Source: CAYOVG01 sp964407285
GTDB taxonomy: Bacteria; Desulfobacterota; Syntrophobacteria; Syntrophobacterales; Syntrophobacteraceae
Direction of reading: 5' to 3'
Length of the DNA stretch: 15,933 nucleotides
NCBI GenBank assembly: GCA_964407285.1
Contig: CAYOVG010000148.1
Coordinates: forward strand, 1-15,933
Below, in pieces: positions 6,097 to 13,015 of this stretch. The notes under the pieces were generated by a model that was not told the DNA's origin, searched no databases, and was given only the letters and a program-made list of their open reading frames with translations. The position numbers and the translations under genes are program-made. Each line of letters opens with the position of its first letter. Position 1 is the stretch's first letter.

Positions 6097-6579
6097 ATGC
6101 ATACGCCATCTTTCATCCTCGGGTTCATTACGGCTATTGTCTTTATGTGTATTGCGCTGACGGCCATTTATGTCCAACTGAAGCGAACTCGTGACAAAAA
6201 GGCGAACATCGAGGGATACCTGGATCTGATACCCGATCTTACGGACGTTCAACGCGCCCGCATCCAGGAAATCCGCCGTGTTTTCCTCCCCAGGGTGGAA
6301 GGAATCAGGCGGGAGATGCGCCTCAGGCGGGCCGACCTTGCGGAACTCCTTTTTGCCGATCCGCCGGACCGCCCGCAAATCTACGATGTGGCAGGGAAAA
6401 TCCTGGAAAAGCAGTCGGAACTCGAGCGTGAAGTCATCGAGCACATAATCGAGGAAAGAGAGCTGCTGACGCCCAAACAGGATAGGAAGTTCTACGAGAT
6501 CATAGTCGAGCAGTTCTCGTGGGGCGGTCTCGGGGTCCACGACCTGAGGGCGGGAAAGAGGGGCGGCAGCGCCCGTTGA
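6097..6579 (+). CDS. Membrane-anchored Spy/CpxP-like periplasmic (metal) sensor
   Basis: A 160-residue protein with one N-terminal transmembrane helix (about residues 5-27, F-I-L-G-F-I-T-A-I-V-F-M-C-I-A-L) that leaves an all-helical, highly charged domain, expected in the periplasm. That domain has the pattern of the Spy/CpxP/ZraP and CnrX families: D-L-T-D-V-Q-R-A-R-I-Q-E-I near residue 48 and L-L-T-P-K-Q-D-R-K-F-Y-E-I near 129. These proteins sense or buffer metals or act as chaperones. The start overlaps nothing, one base after the anti-sigma stop, with GAGG nine bases upstream. The order sigma, anti-sigma, periplasmic sensor parallels the cnr type of metal-responsive system. Few His or Cys residues are available as metal ligands, so the signal may not be a metal. 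Confidence 0.7.
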   Translation: MHTPSFILGFITAIVFMCIALTAIYVQLKRTRDKKANIEGYLDLIPDLTDVQRARIQEIRRVFLPRVEGIRREMRLRRADLAELLFADPPDRPQIYDVAGKILEKQSELEREVIEHIIEERELLTPKQDRKFYEIIVEQFSWGGLGVHDLRAGKRGGSAR

Positions 6580-6584
6580 ACGAC

Positions 6585-6602
6585 GGTCGGAGAATCCCGA
6601 CC
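6585..6602. terminator. Hairpin after the sigma-factor operon
   Basis: GGTCGG and CCGACC form a perfect 6-bp stem with a six-base loop, five bases after the stop of the sensor gene. There is no T-run after it, so termination strength is uncertain. Confidence 0.35.
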
Positions 6603-6634
6603 CTTCCCCCATAGGCCCCGCTCGTTTTCTCGTC

Positions 6635-6657
6635 ATCGCCGGACAGCGCCCGGCGAT
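6635..6657. terminator. GC-rich hairpin between convergent genes
   Basis: ATCGCCGG (6635-6642) and CCGGCGAT (6650-6657) form a perfect 8-bp stem with a seven-base loop, in the gap between the plus-strand sensor gene and the minus-strand yjbQ. A terminator role fits the position, but neither side has a T-tract. Confidence 0.35.
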
Positions 6658-6730
6658 TCCGCCCCCCGCCCGCTGCCGCCCGGGCAAGTGGGATCGTCAA
6701 GCGGGATCATGATGAGAAACAAAACCCTGC

Positions 6731-7129
6731 TCAGTCGCGCATGATTTTGATACGGATTTTTCTCGTTCGCGGTCCGTCGAACTCCCACAGAAAGATGCGC
6801 TGCCACGTTCCGAGCACGAGCCTCCCATTGTCGATGATGACATGGACGCTGTTCCCCACCAACACGGCCTTGATGTGCGCCGCCGAATTGCCTTCCATGT
6901 GCTTGTAGGCGGCTCGCCATGGCACGAGGGCATCCAGAGAGTGCTTTATGTCCTCCATAACAGCCGGGTCGGCGCCTTCATTGATGATGATCCCCGCGGT
7001 GGTGTGCATCACCGTTACGACGCAAATCCCGCCCCGGACTCCGCTGTCCTGCACTTTTCTGGAAACCAGGTCGGTAATATCGATCGCGCCGGTGTGGTCG
7101 GACGTATTTACCTGAAGCATCTCCAACAT
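6731..7129 (-). CDS. yjbQ: YjbQ / UPF0047 family protein
   Basis: A 132-residue member of the YjbQ (UPF0047) family, often named secondary thiamine-phosphate synthase because some members show weak thiamine-phosphate synthase activity; the true role is not settled. All family hallmarks are visible: V-M-H-T-T-A-G-I-I-I-N-E-G, then Y-K-H-M-E-G-N-S-A-A-H-I-K-A, then L-G-T-W-Q-R-I-F-L-W-E-F-D-G-P-R. The conserved His and Glu residues form the presumed metal site. ATG 7129 is chosen because AAGGAG lies ten bases upstream and the family's length is 130-140 residues; an upstream ATG would add 20 unconserved residues. It faces the sensor gene convergently and appears to be transcribed alone. Confidence 0.93.
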   Translation of the reverse strand: MLEMLQVNTSDHTGAIDITDLVSRKVQDSGVRGGICVVTVMHTTAGIIINEGADPAVMEDIKHSLDALVPWRAAYKHMEGNSAAHIKAVLVGNSVHVIIDNGRLVLGTWQRIFLWEFDGPRTRKIRIKIMRD

Positions 7130-7206
7130 ATGGAATAGACTCCTTTGTGGGTTGGACTTCTCGCGCATCTCAACGGAATCGGGCGTCACCGCACGGCGTC
7201 CGGTCC

Positions 7207-7232
7207 GGTGGAGACGAAACCCCGCCCTGCCA
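7207..7232 (-). repeat. REP-like hairpin, copy 3 (reverse orientation)
   Basis: Read on the minus strand it is TGGCAGGGCGGGGTTTCGTC followed by TCCACC. The first 19 bases of the motif match copy 1; the second half of the stem has drifted (one mismatch and one G-U pair). It lies in the 132-bp gap between yjbQ and the 415-residue gene. Confidence 0.65.
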
Positions 7233-7261
7233 TGGCGCCCCCGAGGAATGCCGGAACGACG

Positions 7262-8509
7262 TCACCGCGGGATGATCAATCCCGACTCCGACTTCGTGTA
7301 GGCGCCTTCCCCGTGCTCATGTTCCGGTTGCTCCCGGAACTCATCGGGCCAGTACAGCAGCAAGGATACGGCAACCATCCGGCGGACCGCCGGAACCGCG
7401 CTGCCGCCGGACTCGGACTTGAGATGCTGAGCCGTCCTCCATGCGAGCATGGCCAATTCATCTTCACCCGTCAACTTGAAGCCCAGCGCGTATTCCTCGA
7501 ACGTCCTTTCGTACATCCTCTTCCTCGTTCCCGTGATTATGGCGTCCACGGCCCCATCCAGAATCGCCATTGTCCGCTCCTGTTGGACCTCGTGGGACAC
7601 GATCAGGGTCGAGTGCTCCACTTCCTTGACTTTCTCGAAATAGGAAACGAGTTCCTCCCGCGGGAACGCCAGACCGCGAGCGGGTATGCTTCTCAACAGC
7701 TTATCGGTTTCGGAATCGCTGAGACTTCCGGCGGATTCCTCGGGCGGCGGCATCAGTTCATACGCATACGGCAGCCTGTCCGGCTCGTGGAACGGCTTGA
7801 GGGCATGCCGCGCTCTATCGGGTTCCCCCAAAATTCGGTCGCCTTCCACGGCCTCCATGAAATGCAAAGCATCGAAGAACAGCCCCGCGGCATGCCACAA
7901 CGGCACTTCATAAGGTTTGCCGTCTCCGAAGTGTTCGGACGCCCGGTTCAGAATCTCTCTGTAGTTTTTCAGAGTCCCGTCGCTGAAATGGACATCGCCG
8001 AGCAGCATGGGCCCCGCGATGACAGCCGACATGACAGAGGCCGGGATAAGTCCTTCCCCGGGGATGAGCACATTGAGCATCCCGAAGACATCCAGATCTC
8101 CCGGAATCAGATGGGCGACGGCATTCCTCTTCTCGCTGTGAACCAGCGTCACGCTCTTCGGCCCGGTTTCGGCGGGCTTTTCCTCATAGCCCTTCTGAGC
8201 GAATCTGTAGGTGATCTGCTTGACCATGCGCCTGTACGTCTTGCTCTGAAAAAGGTCTTTCAAAGCCAGCAAGACCTGGAATCCGACACCGGAGGGTTGT
8301 TTGCCGACCCGTTCGATCAGGGCGGCCGCCAACGCCTCCCGGTCCGCCAGCGCCTGCCGCAGAGACCGAAGGTAATTGGGCAGGCTTTCCCCCTCGGGGT
8401 CTTGCACCTGCAGCCGATCCAGGATCATCTCCAACTCTTGCAGTTCCTCGGTCGAAAGAGCAGCACCTTCCACCTTTTTCTTCTTGTCCCGATCTTTTTT
8501 TCCGCTCAC
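7262..8509 (-). CDS. Conserved-looking hypothetical protein (415 aa)
   Basis: I do not recognise this family. The start is a GTG at 8509 with GAGG eight bases upstream; the frame is open further upstream, but that part covers the terminator of the preceding operon. The N-terminus is strongly basic (S-G-K-K-D-R-D-K-K-K-K), followed by a mostly helical protein with no signal peptide, membrane helix or cysteine-rich motif. Visible segments that look conserved are H-L-I-P-G-D-L-D-V-F-G-M-L-N-V-L-I-P-G-E, a H-A-A-G-L-F-F-D-A-L-H-F-M-E-A stretch, and I-V-S-H-E-V-Q-Q-E-R-T. The acidic, His-rich C-terminus (E-H-E-H-G-E-G) could bind a metal, but that is a guess. An intrinsic terminator separates it from the Hdr operon, so it should have its own promoter or depend on read-through. 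Confidence 0.75.
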   Translation of the reverse strand: MSGKKDRDKKKKVEGAALSTEELQELEMILDRLQVQDPEGESLPNYLRSLRQALADREALAAALIERVGKQPSGVGFQVLLALKDLFQSKTYRRMVKQITYRFAQKGYEEKPAETGPKSVTLVHSEKRNAVAHLIPGDLDVFGMLNVLIPGEGLIPASVMSAVIAGPMLLGDVHFSDGTLKNYREILNRASEHFGDGKPYEVPLWHAAGLFFDALHFMEAVEGDRILGEPDRARHALKPFHEPDRLPYAYELMPPPEESAGSLSDSETDKLLRSIPARGLAFPREELVSYFEKVKEVEHSTLIVSHEVQQERTMAILDGAVDAIITGTRKRMYERTFEEYALGFKLTGEDELAMLAWRTAQHLKSESGGSAVPAVRRMVAVSLLLYWPDEFREQPEHEHGEGAYTKSESGLIIPR

Positions 8510-8525
8510 GGCAACATCCTCACCC

Positions 8526-8562
8526 AAAAGAAAAGCCCCAGGAACCAACCGGTTACTGGGGC
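8526..8562 (-). terminator. Intrinsic terminator of the Hdr/Flx operon
   Basis: On the minus strand GCCCCAG (8556-8562) and CTGGGGC (8535-8541) form a perfect 7-bp GC-rich stem, with AACC and GGTT able to pair inside the loop, directly followed by TTTTCTTTT. It begins 32 bases after the stop of the HdrD-like gene and is the clearest factor-independent terminator in the window. Confidence 0.9.
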
Positions 8563-8594
8563 CTGCACTAATCATGGGAGGAAGAAAGAAGCGG

Positions 8595-9824
8595 CTATTC
8601 CTCTTCTCCTTCCGCGCCCTCACGTGGCTCGATAATCAAGGAATCCGCCACCAGTTCCCAGAGGTACTTCACTTCGACATCCTCGAAGTCGTACTCTTTA
8701 CGGAGGCTCTTCATGATCTGGTCACGGCAGTTGTGGCACGGAGCAATAAGGAGTTTGGCCCCGGTATCCTTAATCTGCTTCGCTTTTACCCGACCGTAGA
8801 AAATACGTTCCTCGTTGTAAGGCGATGCCCATGCGCCGCCGCCGCCGCCGCAGCAGAAGTTGTTGACGCGGTTGGGATACATTTCCACGAAGTTCTCACA
8901 GCACTGCTGAGCGACCCACCGGGGTTCCTCGTAGTACCCGTGGCCGAATGTACGCTCGCTCTTACGTCCATAGTTACAGGGATCGTGGTAGGTCGTCAGA
9001 TGATGATGGATGGACTTATCGATTTTGATCGTGCCTTCCTCGATGTATTTCTTCAAGAGGTCATGAACGCTGAGGAACTTGACGCCTTCATTAGCATACC
9101 ACTTTTGCAGACCAAGCCTGGTCGCATAATATGCGTGGCCTCATTCGGGTAAGACGAGATACTCGCACCCCAATTCCTTATAGTTCTTGACGATGCGCCC
9201 CACAACCTCTTTCATGGATTCATCGTCGCCGGTAAACAGGCCCCAGTTGACGCCTTCCCAGTTCTCGGAGGTCGTCGTCCACGACTCGTCGGCGGCATAG
9301 AGAATACGCCACCAGAACATCATGTCCTCGGGCTCGCCGAAAGGTTCCTTGGAGTTGATGGTGAAGAGGTACTTAGCGCCTTTCTTGTCGACCGGAACGG
9401 AGAACCCGGGCAATTCTTCCGACAGCTCAGCGCCAAGATCCTCGAGGAGGAAGAGAAAATCATCCTTCGGAATTCCGACGTTGTTTCCGGTCTTCAGGCA
9501 CATCTCAACGCCCTTATGAAGAACGCCGGGCACCTTATCCCTTGCTCTCAGGCCGCGAGCGGAACGAAGCATAGCGTTCAGATCGATACCCATCGGGCAT
9601 GCATGTTCACAACGGCCGCACACAGTGCACACCCATGGGAACCTGGAATCGATTACCTCCTGCTCCATGCCGAGCAGGACCATCCGCACGACTTTGCGAA
9701 TGTCAAGCCCGTCTATCCCCGTAGCAGGGCAACCGCCGGCACAGGTACCGCATGTGAGACACAGGTCGGCAAACTGTGTGGTTAGTCTGCGCTTTTCGCG
9801 CTTAGATAATAGCAACGGCTCCAT
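8595..9824 (-). CDS. HdrD/DsrK-like iron-sulfur reductase subunit, probable selenoprotein (UGA = Sec228)
   Basis: One 409-residue protein interrupted by TGA at 9141-9143. Two ferredoxin-type [4Fe-4S] motifs lie at the N-terminus (C22/C25/C28/C32 and C66/C69/C72/C76), as in HdrC. A CCG domain as in HdrB lies at the C-terminus: C283, C324-C325-G and C363-x2-C366, the ligand set of a noncubane [4Fe-4S] cluster that reduces disulfides. Sec228 lies in L-P-E-U-G-H-A, where relatives such as DsrK and HmcF have E-C-G-H-A. The frame is unbroken apart from the TGA and a SECIS-like hairpin follows it. The start is ATG 9824, with GGGGAG seven bases upstream. As last gene of the operon it should be the thiol/disulfide module of the complex, replacing separate HdrB and HdrC. 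Its physiological disulfide (DsrC-like protein or other) is not known. Standard callers would split it into a 227-residue piece and a C-terminal fragment. Confidence 0.85.
9099..9143 (-). promoter_or_regulatory. Bacterial SECIS-like element
   Basis: Starting at the UGA codon, the mRNA has GACCA (9123-9119) pairing with UGGUC (9114-9110) around the loop GGCU. Below it GCA pairs with UGC, and CCAC with GUGG across an AAAA bulge. The loop begins 22 bases after the UGA and has G in its first two positions, both as expected for a bacterial SECIS bound by SelB. The lower stem is interrupted by an unpaired eight-base stretch (UAUUAUGC). The fold was made by eye, not with an energy model. Confidence 0.7.
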
Positions 9825-9867
9825 TGACTATCTCCCCTAATAAGTTTTAAGATACCTAGGTCTTCCT

Positions 9868-9896
9868 CTTGTAACACACATGTTTCCCGTTTTAAA
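9868..9896 (-). promoter_or_regulatory. Possible internal promoter before the selenoprotein gene
   Basis: The 106-bp gap between the FlxA-like gene and the selenoprotein gene is strikingly AT-rich for this region. On the minus strand TTTAAA (9891-9896) and TACAAG (9868-9873) are 17 bases apart, each matching the sigma-70 consensus at four of six positions. This is weak; the gap might instead be an mRNA processing or translation-control region. Confidence 0.25.
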
Positions 9897-9930
9897 GCCC
9901 TTTTTTCACAAACTTCGCACAAGGTCTCCG

Positions 9931-10773
9931 TCAGTACTCCGCGGGCAACGCCGCCAACTGCTCCAGCGTGAATACCGGCCCGTCCTTGCAGACGTACTCC
10001 TTACCGATGTTGCACCGCCCGCAAATACCGATTCCGCACTTCATGCGCATCTCCAGGCTCGATATGATGCGCTCCGGCGGGAACCCCAATTCCGTCAACA
10101 CCGGCAGCGTGAACTTGATCATTATCGGCGGCCCGCAAATGACGGCATAAGCGTTTTCGGCGCTCGGCGCTTTCTGCTTCGTCACGGCCGGGACAAATCC
10201 GACATTGTACTTCCAGTCCGGGTCGTTCGTTCCGTCCACGGTTATGTGCATCTTGACGTCGTCGCGGCGTTCCCATTCGGCCAACTCGTCTTTGTAGAGC
10301 AGCAGGCCGGGGTTCCTGGCGCCGTACACCACCGTGATGTCGCCGAACCGGCTCCGGTTCTCCGGATGGAGCATGTAGACGATGGAAGAGCGAAGGGTCG
10401 TGAAAGCAAACCCGCCGCCCACGATGACCACATTGCTCCCTTCCAGCTTCTCCCAGGGATACCAGTTCCCCATGGGGCCCCTAACCCCCATGATTTCTCC
10501 CGCCTTCATATTGTGGAGGTGCGAAGTCACCCTCCCCACCTTGTTGACGGTGAACTTGATGAACCCCTTCTCGGTCGGCGAGGAAGCGATGCCGATGGGA
10601 ACCTCCCCGTGCCCCGCCACCGAAAGCTCCGCGAACTGGCCGGGCAGGTAGGAAAACTTCCGCTCGTCCTCCTGGTCCAGGAATACCAGGTTGAGGGTTT
10701 TGAGATTTCGATCCTCCGTCTCGGTTATGATGGAATCGATGCGGACGGGATACGGCAGATAAGGATTGTCCAC
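9931..10773 (-). CDS. FlxA-like FAD/NAD(P)H-binding oxidoreductase with [2Fe-2S] site
   Basis: A 280-residue flavoprotein of the ferredoxin-NADP+ reductase fold, like sulfite reductase AsrB, hydrogenase HydG (gamma) and FlxA. The FAD domain has L-P-G-Q-F-A-E-L-S and G-I-A-S-S-P; G-V-R-G-P-M-G-N-W-Y follows. The NAD(P) domain has V-I-V-G-G-G-F-A-F-T-T-L-R-S and V-I-C-G-P-P-I-M. A C-terminal cysteine set M-K-C-G-I-G-I-C-G-R-C plus a further Cys after nine residues (E-Y-V-C-K-D-G-P) binds a [2Fe-2S] cluster in relatives. The start is GTG at 10773, with GAGGAGG seven bases upstream. It lies 29 bases after the FlxB-like gene. It should be the NAD(P)H entry or exit point of the Hdr/Flx complex; NADH rather than NADPH is assumed from characterised Flx systems. 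Confidence 0.92.
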   Translation of the reverse strand: MDNPYLPYPVRIDSIITETEDRNLKTLNLVFLDQEDERKFSYLPGQFAELSVAGHGEVPIGIASSPTEKGFIKFTVNKVGRVTSHLHNMKAGEIMGVRGPMGNWYPWEKLEGSNVVIVGGGFAFTTLRSSIVYMLHPENRSRFGDITVVYGARNPGLLLYKDELAEWERRDDVKMHITVDGTNDPDWKYNVGFVPAVTKQKAPSAENAYAVICGPPIMIKFTLPVLTELGFPPERIISSLEMRMKCGIGICGRCNIGKEYVCKDGPVFTLEQLAALPAEY

Positions 10774-10802
10774 CTGTGTTCCTCCTCATGAGTTCTCGCC
10801 CG

Positions 10803-11855
10803 CTAAGCCGGGCAGGTACAGCCGGCCGACATAAGGCGCGCCACGTTTCGAATATCGATGTTCACCGGGCAGGACCGCACGCACCGCCCGCAACCCGTAC
10901 AGGCCGCTCCATCGCCGTACTTATCCGGATAGTACTTGAGCTTGTGCATGAACCGCTGCCGCACCCGCTGCATCTTGTTCTGACGCGGATTGTGTCCGGA
11001 ACCGTGCAGCGTGAAAAGCGGGAACATACACGAATCCCAGATGCGAAGCCGGTCCCCCTTCTCTCCGCACACCTCGTCCTGGATGTCGAAACACCAGCAG
11101 GTGGGGCAGACGAACGTGCAGGTCCCGCAGTTGATGCACGCGAACTGGACTTCCTCCCACAAAGGGGAATTGAAGAGCTCCATCATGGGCCGCCCGGTTA
11201 TCGCCCCGGGATCGAACGCCTTGACCATCCGCCCTTCGGCAGCCGTCTTCAGGGCCGAGCCTTTTTCCGCGACCTGCGCGGGAACATCCGCCCCCTGGGC
11301 TATCCGCGAAAGGAGCTCCTCTCCCTTCTGCGCGCGCGCGCCGGCGATGAATCCCTCTCCAACGTCCGTCAACAGCACGTCGAGCCCCGCCCCATCGAAG
11401 GGACCGGAACCGACCGTCGTACAGAAGCACGTCCTGCAAGGCGAATTACAGCCGAGTCCGACGAGCGTCGTGGCGTCCCTGCGCTTCACCCACCACGGGT
11501 CCTTGAAGGTATTCGTATCGAAGTTTCGATCCATCAGACCGAGCGCGCGCGCATCACACGGGCGAATTCCCAGGACCAGGCGCGGCGAGTAATCCTTGAC
11601 CGCTTCTTTCAATACTCCCGCCCGTGGATCGCCCGCGGCCAGCGAATACTCGAACATCCGCTCCGAATGCGGATGGAAAAGAGCCTTGGGGGAAAGCCTC
11701 GTATTTCGATAACTCAGATCAAGGTCGCCGGCGGACGTCAACTCACTGAACTCATGACAGCCTTCCCGCGCAACCGGTCCGAAGACCCGATACCGACTCA
11801 TGAACCCTTCAGTGACTGCCGGGAGCTTATCCTTTGGAATATAGATTTCCGTCAT
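10803..11855 (-). CDS. FlxB-like 4Fe-4S dicluster protein (AsrA / HydB family)
   Basis: A 350-residue iron-sulfur protein of the anaerobic sulfite reductase A / sulfhydrogenase beta family, partner of the FlxA-like flavoprotein. An N-terminal domain carries R-P-C-D-A-R-A (C100) and a Cys cluster C136-x3-C140-x2-C143-x-C145 (C-N-S-P-C-R-T-C-F-C). Two [4Fe-4S] motifs follow: C240/C243/C246/C250-P, immediately trailed by C253 and C255, and C319/C322/C325/C329-P. ATG 11855 has AAGGA eight bases upstream. It is soluble, without a leader. It presumably passes electrons between the flavin of FlxA and MvhD/HdrA. A 204-bp repeat-bearing spacer separates it from the FlxC-like gene, unusually large inside an otherwise tight operon. 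Confidence 0.9.
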   Translation of the reverse strand: MTEIYIPKDKLPAVTEGFMSRYRVFGPVAREGCHEFSELTSAGDLDLSYRNTRLSPKALFHPHSERMFEYSLAAGDPRAGVLKEAVKDYSPRLVLGIRPCDARALGLMDRNFDTNTFKDPWWVKRRDATTLVGLGCNSPCRTCFCTTVGSGPFDGAGLDVLLTDVGEGFIAGARAQKGEELLSRIAQGADVPAQVAEKGSALKTAAEGRMVKAFDPGAITGRPMMELFNSPLWEEVQFACINCGTCTFVCPTCWCFDIQDEVCGEKGDRLRIWDSCMFPLFTLHGSGHNPRQNKMQRVRQRFMHKLKYYPDKYGDGAACTGCGRCVRSCPVNIDIRNVARLMSAGCTCPA

Positions 11856-12059
11856 GAACAGATTCCTTGCTGCAAGTTGCGGGTTACGGGATGCGAGTAA
11901 CGGATTGCGGGTTGCGAGTCGGCGGACCCCAGCCGGCGCTATCGGATGAGCAGTCTCGCACCGGCTCTCGACACGATTGACTCTGCCGTATGTATTGTCC
12001 TCTCAGCTTCGAGTTTCGAAAGCCGAAACCCGCAAATCGGAACTCGCATCCCGCAACAC
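11856..12059. other. 204-bp intra-operon spacer flanked by inverted heptamer repeats
   Basis: The ends of this spacer carry degenerate GGGTTGC-type repeats in opposite orientation: 11876-11919 reads GTTGCGGGTTACGGGATGCG and continues, and 12025-12057 is close to its reverse complement (CTCGCATCCCGCAAC). The right array abuts the stop codon of the FlxC-like gene. The middle (about 11920-12020) shows no gene and no clear promoter. The pairing ends could form a very large stem in the mRNA. Confidence 0.7.
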
Positions 12060-13013
12060 TCATTTTATGAATTCTTCCGGATCGCCCGGCTTGTAGGTAT
12101 CGAGCGGAGGACGCTCGTCCAGCGTCATCCCGGACTCGTACCCGTAAAGGTCCTTGATGTCCTTTTCGAGCTTCTTGGTGAACCGCCGCATCCTGATTCC
12201 CACGGGACAGGCTCGCTCGCACGCGCCGCAATCCGTACAACGCCCGGCGACGTGAAACGCCCGCAGAAAATGGAACGTCCGGATGTCCGTTGGATCGATG
12301 GTCTTTCCGACCCACTGCGGGCGGGATTCGTCCACGAAACACATGGGGCAGTAACAGAGCGGGCATGCGTTCCTGCAGGCATAGCAGCGAATGCACCCGG
12401 CCGTCAATTCCTCGAAGTAGCGCTTGCGCTCGTCCGCCGCCATGGCCTCTACCAGGCGGACATCCGCGTAGCGGTCCGCATCCGTTTGCTCATCCACCGG
12501 TTCGCCGATCAACTCGTCCGAGATGACCGGATTCCGATGGATACATATGGAGCAGTTCTCCTGGAGAAACTCCCCCCGGTCCAACACGAGTTCGAAATCG
12601 TCGCCGCCGAGCCGCAGCTTACCATCGTCGGTCTCGGCGACGAGAGCGGGTTCCTTCCCCTTCAGTTCATCCAGGATGCGCCCGCGGTCCAGCATTCCAT
12701 GGCATGGAACGCCAAGGATGTGGAGCTGTTCCCTCCTGATCTGGTTCTCCAGCAGCAGGATGGTGATGCTTCGGGAATCGCACCCTTTCGCCACCACAGC
12801 CACCCGGTCCGTTCTCTTGGGCAGATAGTTGGCCAGATTCATCCCGCAATTGCCGTCCCAGCACAGCTCGTCAACCCGGTTCGCATCCTTCACCAGTACG
12901 GGCTCGTTCACCAGGGGGATACTCCCCTTCCGGTATCCGATCACCGCGTCCACTTGTTTTTCGGACAGCAGGCGCCTGGCGGCTTCTCGAATCTTTTCGG
13001 TATATCCTGACAT
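12060..13013 (-). CDS. FlxC-like 4Fe-4S protein with FrhB-like N-terminal region
   Basis: A 317-residue iron-sulfur protein. The N-terminal part resembles the coenzyme F420 hydrogenase/dehydrogenase beta (FrhB) group: C51-W-D-G-N-C56-G, then V-V-A-K-G-C78-D-S-R and V-P-C104-H-G. A C154-x2-C157 pair follows. The C-terminal part has two ferredoxin motifs, C207/C210/C213/C217-P, directly followed by C220, C222 and C225, and C259/C262/C265/C269-P. ATG 13013 starts two bases after the mvhD stop, with GAGG ten bases upstream, so translation is probably coupled. In Flx-Hdr operons a protein of this kind joins the NADH module to HdrA through MvhD. Which of the Flx letters applies is from memory of gene order; F420 use is not implied. 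Confidence 0.85.
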   Translation of the reverse strand: MSGYTEKIREAARRLLSEKQVDAVIGYRKGSIPLVNEPVLVKDANRVDELCWDGNCGMNLANYLPKRTDRVAVVAKGCDSRSITILLLENQIRREQLHILGVPCHGMLDRGRILDELKGKEPALVAETDDGKLRLGGDDFELVLDRGEFLQENCSICIHRNPVISDELIGEPVDEQTDADRYADVRLVEAMAADERKRYFEELTAGCIRCYACRNACPLCYCPMCFVDESRPQWVGKTIDPTDIRTFHFLRAFHVAGRCTDCGACERACPVGIRMRRFTKKLEKDIKDLYGYESGMTLDERPPLDTYKPGDPEEFIK

Positions 13014-13015
13014 TT

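Noticed and set aside
7145..8635. 496-codon plus-strand open frame
   Set aside because: Antisense to the 415-residue gene; His/Gln/Arg-rich composition typical of a shadow frame, and it runs through the operon terminator.
8833..8854. GCC-triplet run as a microsatellite
   Set aside because: It encodes the Gly-rich stretch right after the CCG cysteines of the HdrD-like protein, which is typical of this family.
8595..9056. A separate gene starting at TTG 9056 for the C-terminal CCG domain
   Set aside because: Family homology continues without a gap through the TGA, there is no ribosome-binding site before 9056, and the SECIS-like hairpin explains read-through.
9880..13010. Three long plus-strand open frames (9880-10791, 10776-11900, 11946-13010)
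   Set aside because: They exactly oppose the flx-like genes, are rich in Arg, His and Pro and contain no recognisable domain.
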